Assembly (NCBI RefSeq): GCF_013167215.1
Contig: NZ_JABJWY010000035.1
Span: 341,753 to 405,752, forward strand
DNA length: 64,000 nucleotides
Source of the DNA: Sphingobacterium prati
Lineage (GTDB): Bacteria > Bacteroidota > Bacteroidia > Sphingobacteriales > Sphingobacteriaceae
Direction of reading: 5' to 3'
Part shown: one piece after another, positions 10,234 through 18,286 of the stretch
How positions within the stretch are numbered: position 1 is the stretch's first letter
Layout of the letters: the number at the start of each line of letters is the position of its first letter
Program-made: the position numbers and the translations under genes
Notes under the pieces: generated by a model
What the model was told of the DNA's origin: nothing
Databases searched by the model: none
What the model saw: the letters and a program-made list of their open reading frames with translations, nothing else

Positions 10234-11967
10234 ATGAAAAATGTAGCACACCAAATCGTTGGTATTTTAAAGGATGCGGGAATCAAACGTATTTATGCTG
10301 TAACGGGGGATAGTTTAAATTTTTTCAATGAGGCGGTTCATGAGGATGGGACCATGCAATGGATACATGTGCGGCATGAGGAGGTTGGCGCCTTTGCAGC
10401 AACAGCAGAGGCAGATTTACATGGAATCGCCTGTTGCGCCGGTAGTAGTGGTCCCGGCCATGTACATCTGATCAATGGTGTTTATGAGGCACATAAGACG
10501 CGTGTTCCGATGTTGGTAATTGCTTCGACCTGCGCCACCTATGAGTTTGGTACCGACTATTTTCAGGAGACCAACCCGATCAAATTATTTGATGATTGTT
10601 CATGCTATAATCAAATGATTACTCGGCCAGAGCAAGTGCAACGTATGGTTCAAAATGCATTGCAACAGGCGATTTCAAAAAGAGATGTCGCTGTTATCGG
10701 CCTGCCGGGTGATGTTTCCGAAATGGAAGCTGTTCAAATGAATACATCCGCCAAAGTGTTTTTTACGCAGCCCCAGATACGGCCTTCTGAGCTGGAAATC
10801 GGCCGGTTGGCACAATATATCAATCAGGCAGAAAAAGTAACTTTATTCTGCGGTGTTGGTGCAAAGAATGCGCAGCAACAAATTGTTGATCTCTCCCAGA
10901 AAATTCATGCGCCGGTAGGGTATTCGTTTAAAGCCAAATTGGATATTCAACGGGATAATCCTAACGAAATCGGTATGACAGGACTTTTAGGGACAGCGTC
11001 AGCCTTTCAGAGTATGCACCATTCAGATCTGATCCTACTTTTGGGAACTGATTTTCCTTACAAAGATTTTATCCCTACCAATAAAACAATTGTTCAGATC
11101 GATATCGAAGGAGAGAAGCTTGGACGAAGATCGATTGTGGATTATGGCCTAGTGGGGGATATTGAGCATACATTAAAAGCTGTTTTACCGTTTGTGGAGG
11201 CTAGAAGCGATTCAAGTTTTCTTGAGAAGCAACTGGCTGCTTACGAGAAAGTAAAAGAAGATTTGATGATTTATGTGGATGATTATGGAAGTGAATGCGC
11301 AATTCAGCCAGAATTTGTCGCCCATGCAATTGATCAAAAAGCAAGTGATGATGCAATTTTTTTAGTAGATACAGGAATGTCCTGCGTTTGGGGAGCGCGT
11401 TATATCAATCAGCGACGGGATCGCAAGATGCTTGGTTCGTTTAATCATGGATCCATGGCTAATGCCATGCCAATGGCTATTGGAGCCGCGTTGACACATC
11501 CCGAGAGACAGATTATTGCCTTCTGCGGGGACGGTGGACTTTCGATGTTGCTAGGGGATTTGGCTACGATAAAGCAGTATAATTTGCCGATAAAACTGAT
11601 TGTATTCAATAATCGTTCGCTTGGAATGGTCAAGCTGGAAATGCAGGTATCCGGTTTGAAGGATCAAGAAACCAATATGGTCAACCCGGATTTTGCCATG
11701 GTCGCACAGGCGATGGGAATCCGTGCATATACAGTGACTCAGCCAGAGGAGGTTGACGGTGTGCTTAGCGAAGCGCTTCGTATAACAGAAGAACCTGTGC
11801 TGATTGATATTTATACAAGTCCAAATGCCTTGGCCATGCCACCTAAAATTTCCTTTAGTCAAATGAAGGGAATGACTGAAAGCATGGCTAAATTGATGCT
11901 TTCAGGTAACTTTGAAGAAGTTTGGGACACTATAAAATCCAATTATAAGCATTTGAAGTCGCTATGA
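10234..11967 (+). CDS. poxB: ThDP-dependent pyruvate oxidase/dehydrogenase (PoxB-type)
   Basis: A 577-aa thiamine-diphosphate enzyme. The N-terminal PYR domain contains IKRIYAVTGDSLNFFNEAV and HVRHEEVGAFAA with the conserved Glu. A central FAD/NAD-fold domain follows. The C-terminal ThDP-binding motif is CGDGGLSMLLGD...VFNNRSLGMVK. Sequence style and length match E. coli PoxB (572 aa), which oxidises pyruvate to acetate and CO2 and reduces quinone at the membrane. An acetolactate-synthase-like activity is less likely given the C-terminus. The gene is monocistronic, with terminators on both sides. Confidence 0.88.
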   Translation: MKNVAHQIVGILKDAGIKRIYAVTGDSLNFFNEAVHEDGTMQWIHVRHEEVGAFAATAEADLHGIACCAGSSGPGHVHLINGVYEAHKTRVPMLVIASTCATYEFGTDYFQETNPIKLFDDCSCYNQMITRPEQVQRMVQNALQQAISKRDVAVIGLPGDVSEMEAVQMNTSAKVFFTQPQIRPSELEIGRLAQYINQAEKVTLFCGVGAKNAQQQIVDLSQKIHAPVGYSFKAKLDIQRDNPNEIGMTGLLGTASAFQSMHHSDLILLLGTDFPYKDFIPTNKTIVQIDIEGEKLGRRSIVDYGLVGDIEHTLKAVLPFVEARSDSSFLEKQLAAYEKVKEDLMIYVDDYGSECAIQPEFVAHAIDQKASDDAIFLVDTGMSCVWGARYINQRRDRKMLGSFNHGSMANAMPMAIGAALTHPERQIIAFCGDGGLSMLLGDLATIKQYNLPIKLIVFNNRSLGMVKLEMQVSGLKDQETNMVNPDFAMVAQAMGIRAYTVTQPEEVDGVLSEALRITEEPVLIDIYTSPNALAMPPKISFSQMKGMTESMAKLMLSGNFEEVWDTIKSNYKHLKSL

Positions 11968-11993
11968 GTGCGTTGAAAAGATACAATATTGTA

Positions 11994-12035
11994 AAAAGCC
12001 TCCTCAGTATAAATCATATTGGGGAGGCCTTCTTT
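11994..12035 (+). terminator. intrinsic terminator after poxB
   Basis: GCCTCC (11998-12003) pairs with GGAGGC (12023-12028) across a long AT-rich loop, followed by CTTCTTTC. The stem is short but it sits directly after poxB. Confidence 0.6.
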
Positions 12036-12085
12036 CAAGAATAAATAATTGTTCGGACTAATGATTGAATTTAATGAATTTCAGA

Positions 12086-12274
12086 TCAACACTGGCGTTG
12101 AACAAACCAAAGGCTCTTCAATAACTCCTCTTTACAGCGTCGAAGTTTTTCTATTTTCGATTCGGCAGAAATAGAGACATTCTCTTTAACAATAATAGCC
12201 AAATCTGTTTCAATGGATAATTTAGTGAGGGATGTACACCCACTATCAAATTTCTTAAAGCTCACATCTTTCAT
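12086..12274 (-). CDS. possible small protein, 62 aa
   Basis: An ATG-initiated minus-strand frame of 62 aa (MKDVSFKKFDSGCTSL...), soluble, rich in Lys/Glu/Ser, with no motif I recognise. It is the only plausible frame in the 645-bp gap between poxB and the next lipoprotein gene. Nothing else supports it, and it could be a chance ORF. Confidence 0.3.
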   Translation of the reverse strand: MKDVSFKKFDSGCTSLTKLSIETDLAIIVKENVSISAESKIEKLRRCKEELLKSLWFVQRQC

Positions 12275-12612
12275 ACTAATATTGGTTAAGCATTCCTGAA
12301 TTTATAGAGTACAATTTACTAATAAAAATTAGCTTAACAATAAGCTATGCATAATTTTATTGTTACTAAATTGTTTATTTTTAATCTTTTATCGCATTAT
12401 AACTTATAAACAATACTGGTGCAATTTTTGTTTGCTGAATTCCAAAATATTAAATCTTAGTTATTTAAAACAATATGTTGTTTTGATTGCTATTTATTAT
12501 AATAAAATAAAACAGCGGATATAAACTGTTCTAAAGTCTGGAAAGTCGTACTAAATGACTTCCTCTAATGTTTAGTTTTATCTTTTAAGCTGCATATAAA
12601 AAAAATATTCAC
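12275..12612. other. AT-rich intergenic region
   Basis: About 340 bp of very AT-rich sequence upstream of the 12613 lipoprotein gene. I see no RNA gene, repeat or strong promoter match in it. Confidence 0.5.
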
Positions 12613-13089
12613 ATGAAAATAATCAATCTTGCATGGTCATTACTGATTTTTGCTGCCTCTTGTCAGCAGACTGGCAAAAAGAAAGTGGACGAAACACAAA
12701 TGCAGTCAGACACCACTAGCGCTATTGAAGCAAAAGCAAATAACGGCACGTATCAATATCTCAAAAATGGAGATACAATTTCGTTAACAATTGCGATCGA
12801 TGGTGATAAAGTACATGGCGACCTGAATTATTTCTGGAAAGAAAAAGACCGAAACGTCGGTTCGATTGACGGTGTACTTAAAGATAGCCTATTATTGGCT
12901 GATTACACTTTTTCTTCCGAAGGACAGCAATCTATCCGTCAAGTTGCTTTTAAATTCACTGAAAACCGGGCGGTTGAAGGCTATGGTGAAATGGAAGAAA
13001 AAGGTAATAAAATGTCATTTGTTGAGCCTGGCAAATTGGCTTTTGATGAAAAATTTGTGCTAGAACATGTAAGCGGCTCAGCACAATAA
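12613..13089 (+). CDS. small lipoprotein of unknown function
   Basis: A 158-aa predicted lipoprotein with signal peptide and lipobox AASC (Cys about residue 17), followed by a Lys/Thr-rich linker and a beta-rich domain (GTYQYLKNGDTISLTIAIDG...). The pattern NGTYQYLKNGD...VHGDLNYFW...G.I.GVL.DSLLLADYTF is seen in small Bacteroidota lipoproteins, whose function is unknown. Its 3' end overlaps the convergent diacylglycerol kinase gene by 12 bp. Confidence 0.75.
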   Translation: MKIINLAWSLLIFAASCQQTGKKKVDETQMQSDTTSAIEAKANNGTYQYLKNGDTISLTIAIDGDKVHGDLNYFWKEKDRNVGSIDGVLKDSLLLADYTFSSEGQQSIRQVAFKFTENRAVEGYGEMEEKGNKMSFVEPGKLAFDEKFVLEHVSGSAQ

Positions 13090-13455
13090 CAAGATCCTTG
13101 GAATAAATATAATCAGTCCAATCAGTAAGGCCGTTAGGCTGCTTAGTACGACTGCTGCTGCTGCGATATCCTTTATCCGTTTGATGTCAGGATTTTTTTC
13201 CTGACAGACAAAATCAGCGAGATGTTCTACAGCAGTGTTCAATAACTCACAGACAAGGACAAAACCGATGGCGAAAATAACCGCCAGCCATTCATAGTGA
13301 CTTATCCGGAGGAGGTAAGATAGCATTATCGCTAAAATTGCTGCAACGAGATGCACCCTGAAATTGTGCTCTTCTTGCCAAACTATTTTTAATCCGTTGA
13401 AGGCATAGCTGAAACTACGGATTCTATCTTTCCATGAAAAGTTGCTTCTTGCCAT
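13078..13455 (-). CDS. dgkA: diacylglycerol/undecaprenol kinase family protein
   Basis: A 125-aa integral membrane kinase with three predicted transmembrane helices. The family signature ELLNTAVEHLADFV carries the catalytic Glu and the Asn/Glu metal ligands, and the N-terminal amphipathic part FSYAFNGLKIVWQEEHNFRVH is typical. Family members phosphorylate diacylglycerol or undecaprenol at the inner membrane to recycle lipids; the substrate here is undetermined. It is convergent with the 12613 lipoprotein. Confidence 0.92.
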   Translation of the reverse strand: MARSNFSWKDRIRSFSYAFNGLKIVWQEEHNFRVHLVAAILAIMLSYLLRISHYEWLAVIFAIGFVLVCELLNTAVEHLADFVCQEKNPDIKRIKDIAAAAVVLSSLTALLIGLIIFIPRILLLC

Positions 13456-13645
13456 AGTCGTCCTTAAAAGTTATGTAAATATAATCTTTTTGTTTTTGCT
13501 TTGTTTTAGATTTATGTTTGCCGCTATTGTTGTTATAATTGCGGTCTTTGCCAGTAGCTAGTAATTCGGATAGTAATTGTTTTGGAGATAGGTTAGGCCT
13601 GCCATGTTTTGGGTGAGATTTGAATTCCTTTGTATGCAATTTCAA
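13424..13645 (-). CDS. possible small basic protein, 73 aa
   Basis: A frame rich in Lys, Asn and Gln (HSKTKQKQKDYIYITFKDDYG) with ATG at 13645. It overlaps the first 32 bp of the kinase gene in another frame. It fills the gap between dgkA and patB but shows no recognisable domain. A real short gene or a chance ORF are both possible. Confidence 0.25.
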   Translation of the reverse strand: MKLHTKEFKSHPKHGRPNLSPKQLLSELLATGKDRNYNNNSGKHKSKTKQKQKDYIYITFKDDYGKKQLFMER

Positions 13646-13688
13646 TGCAGGTATTGGAAGTACGCACTATTTTTGAGTAAATTGCTTT

Positions 13689-14861
13689 ATGATCTATAAT
13701 TTTGATAAAATAATCAGCCGTAGGGGCACAGATTCGGTCAAGTGGAACCAGCAGGACTATGCCGATTTAATTCCACTTTGGGTTGCCGATATGGACTTTC
13801 CAGCATCGCAACCAGTTATAGAGGCGCTAACTGAGCGTGTTCAACATGGCGTTTATGGCTATGCCAGAGTTCCAGATGCGTTTTATGATGCGGTTTCAGG
13901 TTGGTCTGAACGTAAACATGGCTTTCAATTGCAGCGAGAATGGATACTTCCTGTTTTAGGAGTAGTGCCGGCATTATCAGCTATTGTCGCCGCATTGACA
14001 GAATCTGGCGATAAGGTGCTGATACAAGAGCCTGTCTACCACTGTTTTTTTTCATCTATCGAACGTAATGGCTGTGAGGTAGTTTCCAACGATCTTCTGT
14101 ACCAAGATGGGCAATATAAAATTGATTTTGATGATTTTGAAACTAAAGCGAGCGATCCCAAGGTGAAGCTCTTTATCCTCTGCAGTCCGCATAACCCAGC
14201 GGGTAGGGTATGGACCAAGACGGAGCTCGAACGCCTTGGGGAGATCTGCTTAAAGCACGATGTCCTCGTTATCTCGGACGAAATCCATTGTGACCTAGTT
14301 TTTGAAGGATATCAACATATTCCATTTGGAACGATCAATCCCTTATTTCTAACCAATACGATTACTTGCATTGCGCCGAGCAAAACCTTTAATCTGGCGG
14401 GATTGCAAGCTGCCACTGTCATCGTTCCAGATCCGTTGCTCAACAAGAAGGTGCAGCATGCTTTTCTCGTCAATGAGATAGCCAGTATAAGTCCTTTTGC
14501 GATCACGGGGCTAATTGCGGCCTATCAGCAAGGTGAGGACTGGTTGAAACAGGTCCTGGTCTATATTCATGACAACTATAGTTATTTGAAAAATTTCATA
14601 GCGGAGCATCTGCCAACCTTGAAAGTTGTTCCGTTGGAGGGAACTTATTTGGTTTGGGTAGACTGTTCGGCTTTCAAACTTTCTAGTCGAAAGCTGGGGC
14701 AGATGTTATTGCAAGATGTCCATTTACAAGTGAATGTAGGGGCAATGTATGGTAAGGGGAGTGATTGTTTTATCCGTCTGAATATTGCCTGTTCCAGATC
14801 TATCCTAGATGAAGGGCTCGTCAGACTGAAAAATGTGTTGCTGAATTTGCCAGAAGAATAA
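13689..14861 (+). CDS. patB: MalY/PatB-type PLP-dependent C-S lyase / aminotransferase
   Basis: A 390-aa fold-type I PLP enzyme. LIPLWVADMDFPASQPV is the signature of the MalY/PatB group. ILCSPHNPAGRVW, VISDEIHCDL (Asp binding the PLP ring nitrogen) and CIAPSKTFNLAG (Schiff-base Lys) follow in order, and the C-terminal FIRLNIACSR contains the carboxylate-binding Arg. Members cleave cystathionine or cysteine, giving homocysteine or sulfide; PatB of Bacillus has this activity. The gene appears monocistronic and ends before a bidirectional terminator. Confidence 0.9.
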   Translation: MIYNFDKIISRRGTDSVKWNQQDYADLIPLWVADMDFPASQPVIEALTERVQHGVYGYARVPDAFYDAVSGWSERKHGFQLQREWILPVLGVVPALSAIVAALTESGDKVLIQEPVYHCFFSSIERNGCEVVSNDLLYQDGQYKIDFDDFETKASDPKVKLFILCSPHNPAGRVWTKTELERLGEICLKHDVLVISDEIHCDLVFEGYQHIPFGTINPLFLTNTITCIAPSKTFNLAGLQAATVIVPDPLLNKKVQHAFLVNEIASISPFAITGLIAAYQQGEDWLKQVLVYIHDNYSYLKNFIAEHLPTLKVVPLEGTYLVWVDCSAFKLSSRKLGQMLLQDVHLQVNVGAMYGKGSDCFIRLNIACSRSILDEGLVRLKNVLLNLPEE

Positions 14862-14894
14862 TGAATTATTATCGTATTAGCTTACTCCGATATA

Positions 14895-14932
14895 AAAAAG
14901 CACCTGGACAATTTGATCCAGGTGCTTTTTTT
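14895..14932. terminator. bidirectional intrinsic terminator
   Basis: A 14-bp perfect stem AAAAAGCACCTGGA / TCCAGGTGCTTTTT with an 8-nt loop, flanked by A and T runs. It can serve both convergent genes, patB (+) and the S46 peptidase (-). Confidence 0.93.
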
Positions 14933-14953
14933 AAGGTGTTTTTTAGCAACGTA

Positions 14954-17116
14954 TTATATGCCCATTTCCTTTAAAATAAAATGAGCATTATCAATCTTAT
15001 CAGCAACCCAAAGCACATACCGAATATCCACGCCAATGGATCGGCTATAGCTCTCATTCCATGCAAAATCGTTGATTGTAGCGTCGTAAGCGCGGTCAAA
15101 GTTTACACCGATCAACTCACCATTAGCATTCATAATTGGCGAACCGGAGTTGCCACCGGTGGTGTCCATGTCATACAGTATATTGACCGGAACGGATCCC
15201 AGATCTTTCTTAAGATACGGGCCAAAGTTTTTATTGAGATAAGCGGTCTTAATTTCCTGCGGGTAATCAAATTCTGGCAGGCCGAGATTCCCTTTCTGAA
15301 TAATGCCTTCAATAGTCGTGAAAGGTTTCATATAAGTTGCATCCGCAGGAGCATAGCCTTTGATGTGCCCATAAGTCAGACGCAAGGTGGAATTGGCATC
15401 TGGAATAAAGTTTTTGGACTGAAAGACTTCCTTTACAGCGACATAATCACCCATCAGTTTATTCAAGACACCTTCACGTCTTTTCTGTTCGGCAGCGAAG
15501 ATGACAATATCACTGTTCAGTTCATTTTGAAAATTCAATAGCTTGTCATCAAATTGCTGTAAAGCATTTACATTGGCCAAAACTGTATTTAAAATATAGT
15601 TCTGATCGCTTAACTTACTGCCATTGATGATTTGCGTTGCATATTCATTGGCCGTTTCGCTATTCAATTGTAGCTTTTGAACTGATATAATCTGATTTTT
15701 ACCCTGAAAAGCAGAAGCGTCGGCAAGCATTTTCCCTAAAATACGTTGGTCTGCCTGCTTGTTGTAACTTTCATAACTTTCTTTGAGGCTCTTTTTGAGC
15801 TGCTCAACATTGTAATCAAACAACTGTTTGGCTGACTGCGAAGACCGTTCTTTACTTATTGCGGCTTTTAAAGTATTGAGATCGCGGGCAACTTTTAGTA
15901 AACTAGTGCTGTTATATATATTGTTAATCCAAAGTTCTTTCAATGCATCCTGATTACTGACCTGATAGTAGGCATCAATATCGTTTAATAGATGACCATA
16001 TTTATCTTTAAGTTCCGGCTTGCTTAAAATAAATGCTGCTAACGCTTCATCTTCTTGTTTTTTTGTTGAAAGAAGGTCTATACCGCGCAGTCCTTTTAAC
16101 TTACCACGATAATTTTTGAGCACATTGGCGTTACGTTTGATCCGTGTTGCTAAAGCGAGTGCGATATCTGTATTGTTTTTACCAGCTTCTTCCATTTGTC
16201 TATTTTGGAAGTCGTAAAGATTAGAAACATAGGGTAATAAATAATCCTGTTGATATTTAATATACTGAGCTGGGCGGTGTCTAAATGTTTTGCCCGGATA
16301 ACCCAGGATAAAAGTGAAATCGTTTTCTTTGACGCCATTTGGATTGACTTTCAGATGTTTTTTGGGCTGGTATGGCACATTATCTTGCGAATAGGGGGCT
16401 GATTTTCCATCTTTACTCACATAGGCCCTTAGGAATGAGTAGTCACCTGTATGGCGTGGCCATACCCAGTTGTCGGTTTCTCCCCCAAACTCGCCAATAT
16501 TCTGGCGTGGGATATATACCAAACGGACATCTTCGATCGTTTTGTAGCGAAACAATACATAGCTCTTACCGATGAACATTTCGGATACTTCGGCTTTGAT
16601 CGTTGGATCTTCCTTTTCGGCCTGTTTAACAAGTTCTTCTTGTTTTCTTTTAATCGTATTGATGCGTTCGACCGGGTCACTGATATTGGCTACAGCATTT
16701 AGTATTTTAGCTGATACATCTTCGTACGAATCTGTAATTCTTATTTTTAGACCTTTTGCTTCAATCTCCTGTTCTTGATTTTGCGCTACAAAACCATTTT
16801 TTAGATAATTGTTGATGGCAGTACTAGCGAGCTGAACTGCTGAAAATGCACAGTGATGGTTGGTAATGATCAAACCACGATTGGAAACGAAAGATCCTGT
16901 ACACCCACTGACCTGAACCAAAGCGTCCACCAATCCCACCTGACCGGGATTATAAATATCCTTTTCACTGATCTTTAATCCGGCTTTTTTTAGCCCGGCT
17001 CTATTCAAATCACTTAAAGGGTACATTCCTTCATCCGGATTTGCTTTACCAAGCGGAATGTTCGTAGCGGTTAAAAGTAGTGCTAATGCAATTGTAGTAT
17101 GATGAATAAAATTCAT
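14954..17116 (-). CDS. S46 family dipeptidyl-peptidase (DPP7/DPP11 type)
   Basis: Periplasmic serine peptidase that removes dipeptides from oligopeptides. The signal peptide is MNFIHHTTIALALLLTATN; an in-frame ATG at 17134 is possible, but 17116 gives a cleaner signal. Catalytic residues are visible: His in IITNHHCAF, Asp in DNWVWPRHTGDY, Ser in GGNSGSPIMNANG. After the Ser, GVNFDRAYDA has Arg where, as I recall, DPP11 has its specificity Arg and DPP7 a Gly. This suggests cleavage after Asp/Glu. The 720-aa length fits the family. It is divergent from oxyR. On the minus strand a TAAATTTG -7-like box is at 17149-17156. Confidence 0.93.
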   Translation of the reverse strand: MNFIHHTTIALALLLTATNIPLGKANPDEGMYPLSDLNRAGLKKAGLKISEKDIYNPGQVGLVDALVQVSGCTGSFVSNRGLIITNHHCAFSAVQLASTAINNYLKNGFVAQNQEQEIEAKGLKIRITDSYEDVSAKILNAVANISDPVERINTIKRKQEELVKQAEKEDPTIKAEVSEMFIGKSYVLFRYKTIEDVRLVYIPRQNIGEFGGETDNWVWPRHTGDYSFLRAYVSKDGKSAPYSQDNVPYQPKKHLKVNPNGVKENDFTFILGYPGKTFRHRPAQYIKYQQDYLLPYVSNLYDFQNRQMEEAGKNNTDIALALATRIKRNANVLKNYRGKLKGLRGIDLLSTKKQEDEALAAFILSKPELKDKYGHLLNDIDAYYQVSNQDALKELWINNIYNSTSLLKVARDLNTLKAAISKERSSQSAKQLFDYNVEQLKKSLKESYESYNKQADQRILGKMLADASAFQGKNQIISVQKLQLNSETANEYATQIINGSKLSDQNYILNTVLANVNALQQFDDKLLNFQNELNSDIVIFAAEQKRREGVLNKLMGDYVAVKEVFQSKNFIPDANSTLRLTYGHIKGYAPADATYMKPFTTIEGIIQKGNLGLPEFDYPQEIKTAYLNKNFGPYLKKDLGSVPVNILYDMDTTGGNSGSPIMNANGELIGVNFDRAYDATINDFAWNESYSRSIGVDIRYVLWVADKIDNAHFILKEMGI

Positions 17117-17288
17117 AGTATTTTTAAATATCAACTGTTGTAAATCTTCAAATTTAAGAAAAGCTTTTTGATGAATTCGACTTTTCTGTCAACTATTGTC
17201 ATAATTGCAGGGCTATTACAGCTTTTGGCAAGGTATTTATTGTATTATATCGTAGCACATGCAACCGTTCGCCCTAAAAAATTGTGTA

Positions 17289-17323
17289 TTTGCCATCGTT
17301 TTACAGGAGTATTCGTAATTTTG
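17289..17323 (+). promoter_or_regulatory. oxyR promoter (Bacteroidetes consensus)
   Basis: TTTG (17289-17292), a 23-bp spacer and TAATTTTG (17316-17323) fit the TTTG/TAnnTTTG consensus. The -7 box is 18 bp before the oxyR ATG at 17342, which rules out the upstream in-frame start at 17168. Confidence 0.65.
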
Positions 17324-17341
17324 CGCTTTAAAGATTTTAAC

Positions 17342-18280
17342 ATGACCTTAATCCAATTGGAATATATCATTGCTGTTGATACTTATCGTAGTTTTGTCGC
17401 TGCAGCTGAAAAGTGTTTTGTGACACAGCCGACATTAAGTATGCAGATCCAGAAACTGGAGGAATCGTTGGGAGCCAAAATCTTTGACCGGAGCCGTCAG
17501 CCCGTTGTACCCACTGAAATTGGTGAGAAGATTATTCTTCAGGCTAGATTGGTCCTAACAGAGAGCCGGAAGATCAATGAGATTGTCCAGGATAAAAAGG
17601 GCGAGATCGAAGGGACGTTAAAAGTGGGTGTCATTCCGACAATTGCACCGTATCTGTTGCCGAAGGTATTAACAACTTTTATGGAGAAATATCCAAAGCT
17701 GCAATTGCAGATTTGGGAGTATACAACCGAGCGTATTGTGCATGAGCTGAAAGTTGGTCTTTTAGACTGTGGCGTGCTGTCGACACCATTAAATGACCCG
17801 GGCATATTAGAGTCGCCTTTATTTTATGAGAATTTTGTTGCTTATATTTCTGAAAATAGCCCCTTATTTTCCAAGAAAGTGTTGAGTGGGGATGATATTG
17901 CTGACGATAAGCTGTGGTTGCTCAATGAAGGACATTGTATGCGTGGACAAGTACTCAATATTTGTCATCATAAACATAATCAGGATCTGTCTGGACGTTT
18001 TGAATATTACACAGGCAGTGTAGAAACACTTAAACGAATGGTAGATATCAATGATGGTATAACAATCTTACCCGAGCTTTCGATTTCAGATTATGTGGAT
18101 GAGCAACTGGATAAGATCCGGTATTTCAAATCGCCGGAGCCTGTGCGCGAGATCTCTTTGGTTACGACACAGAATTATGTGAAGCGACATGCGATCCAGG
18201 CATTGGAAAAAGAAATATTAGCAGTGGTACCCGATAAGTTCAAAACAAAAAAGAAAAAGGAAGTGTTGAGCTTTCAATAA
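17342..18280 (+). CDS. oxyR: LysR-family peroxide regulator OxyR
   Basis: A 312-aa LysR-type regulator. The N-terminal winged helix (QLEYIIAVDTYRSFVAAAEKC...TQPTLSMQIQKLE) is followed by a substrate domain containing GHCMRGQVLNIC. The two Cys are residues 199 and 208 from this start, exactly the redox pair of E. coli OxyR. It should sense H2O2 by disulfide formation and activate peroxide defence genes. The frame extends upstream to 17168, but MTLIQLEYI is the standard OxyR start and the promoter precedes it closely. The ClC channel gene begins 6 bp after the stop. Confidence 0.93.
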   Translation: MTLIQLEYIIAVDTYRSFVAAAEKCFVTQPTLSMQIQKLEESLGAKIFDRSRQPVVPTEIGEKIILQARLVLTESRKINEIVQDKKGEIEGTLKVGVIPTIAPYLLPKVLTTFMEKYPKLQLQIWEYTTERIVHELKVGLLDCGVLSTPLNDPGILESPLFYENFVAYISENSPLFSKKVLSGDDIADDKLWLLNEGHCMRGQVLNICHHKHNQDLSGRFEYYTGSVETLKRMVDINDGITILPELSISDYVDEQLDKIRYFKSPEPVREISLVTTQNYVKRHAIQALEKEILAVVPDKFKTKKKKEVLSFQ

Positions 18281-18286
18281 GAGGAC

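Noticed and set aside
14981..15541. 186-aa ORF antisense to the S46 peptidase
   Set aside because: A shadow of a gene with clear catalytic motifs; no protein-like features of its own.
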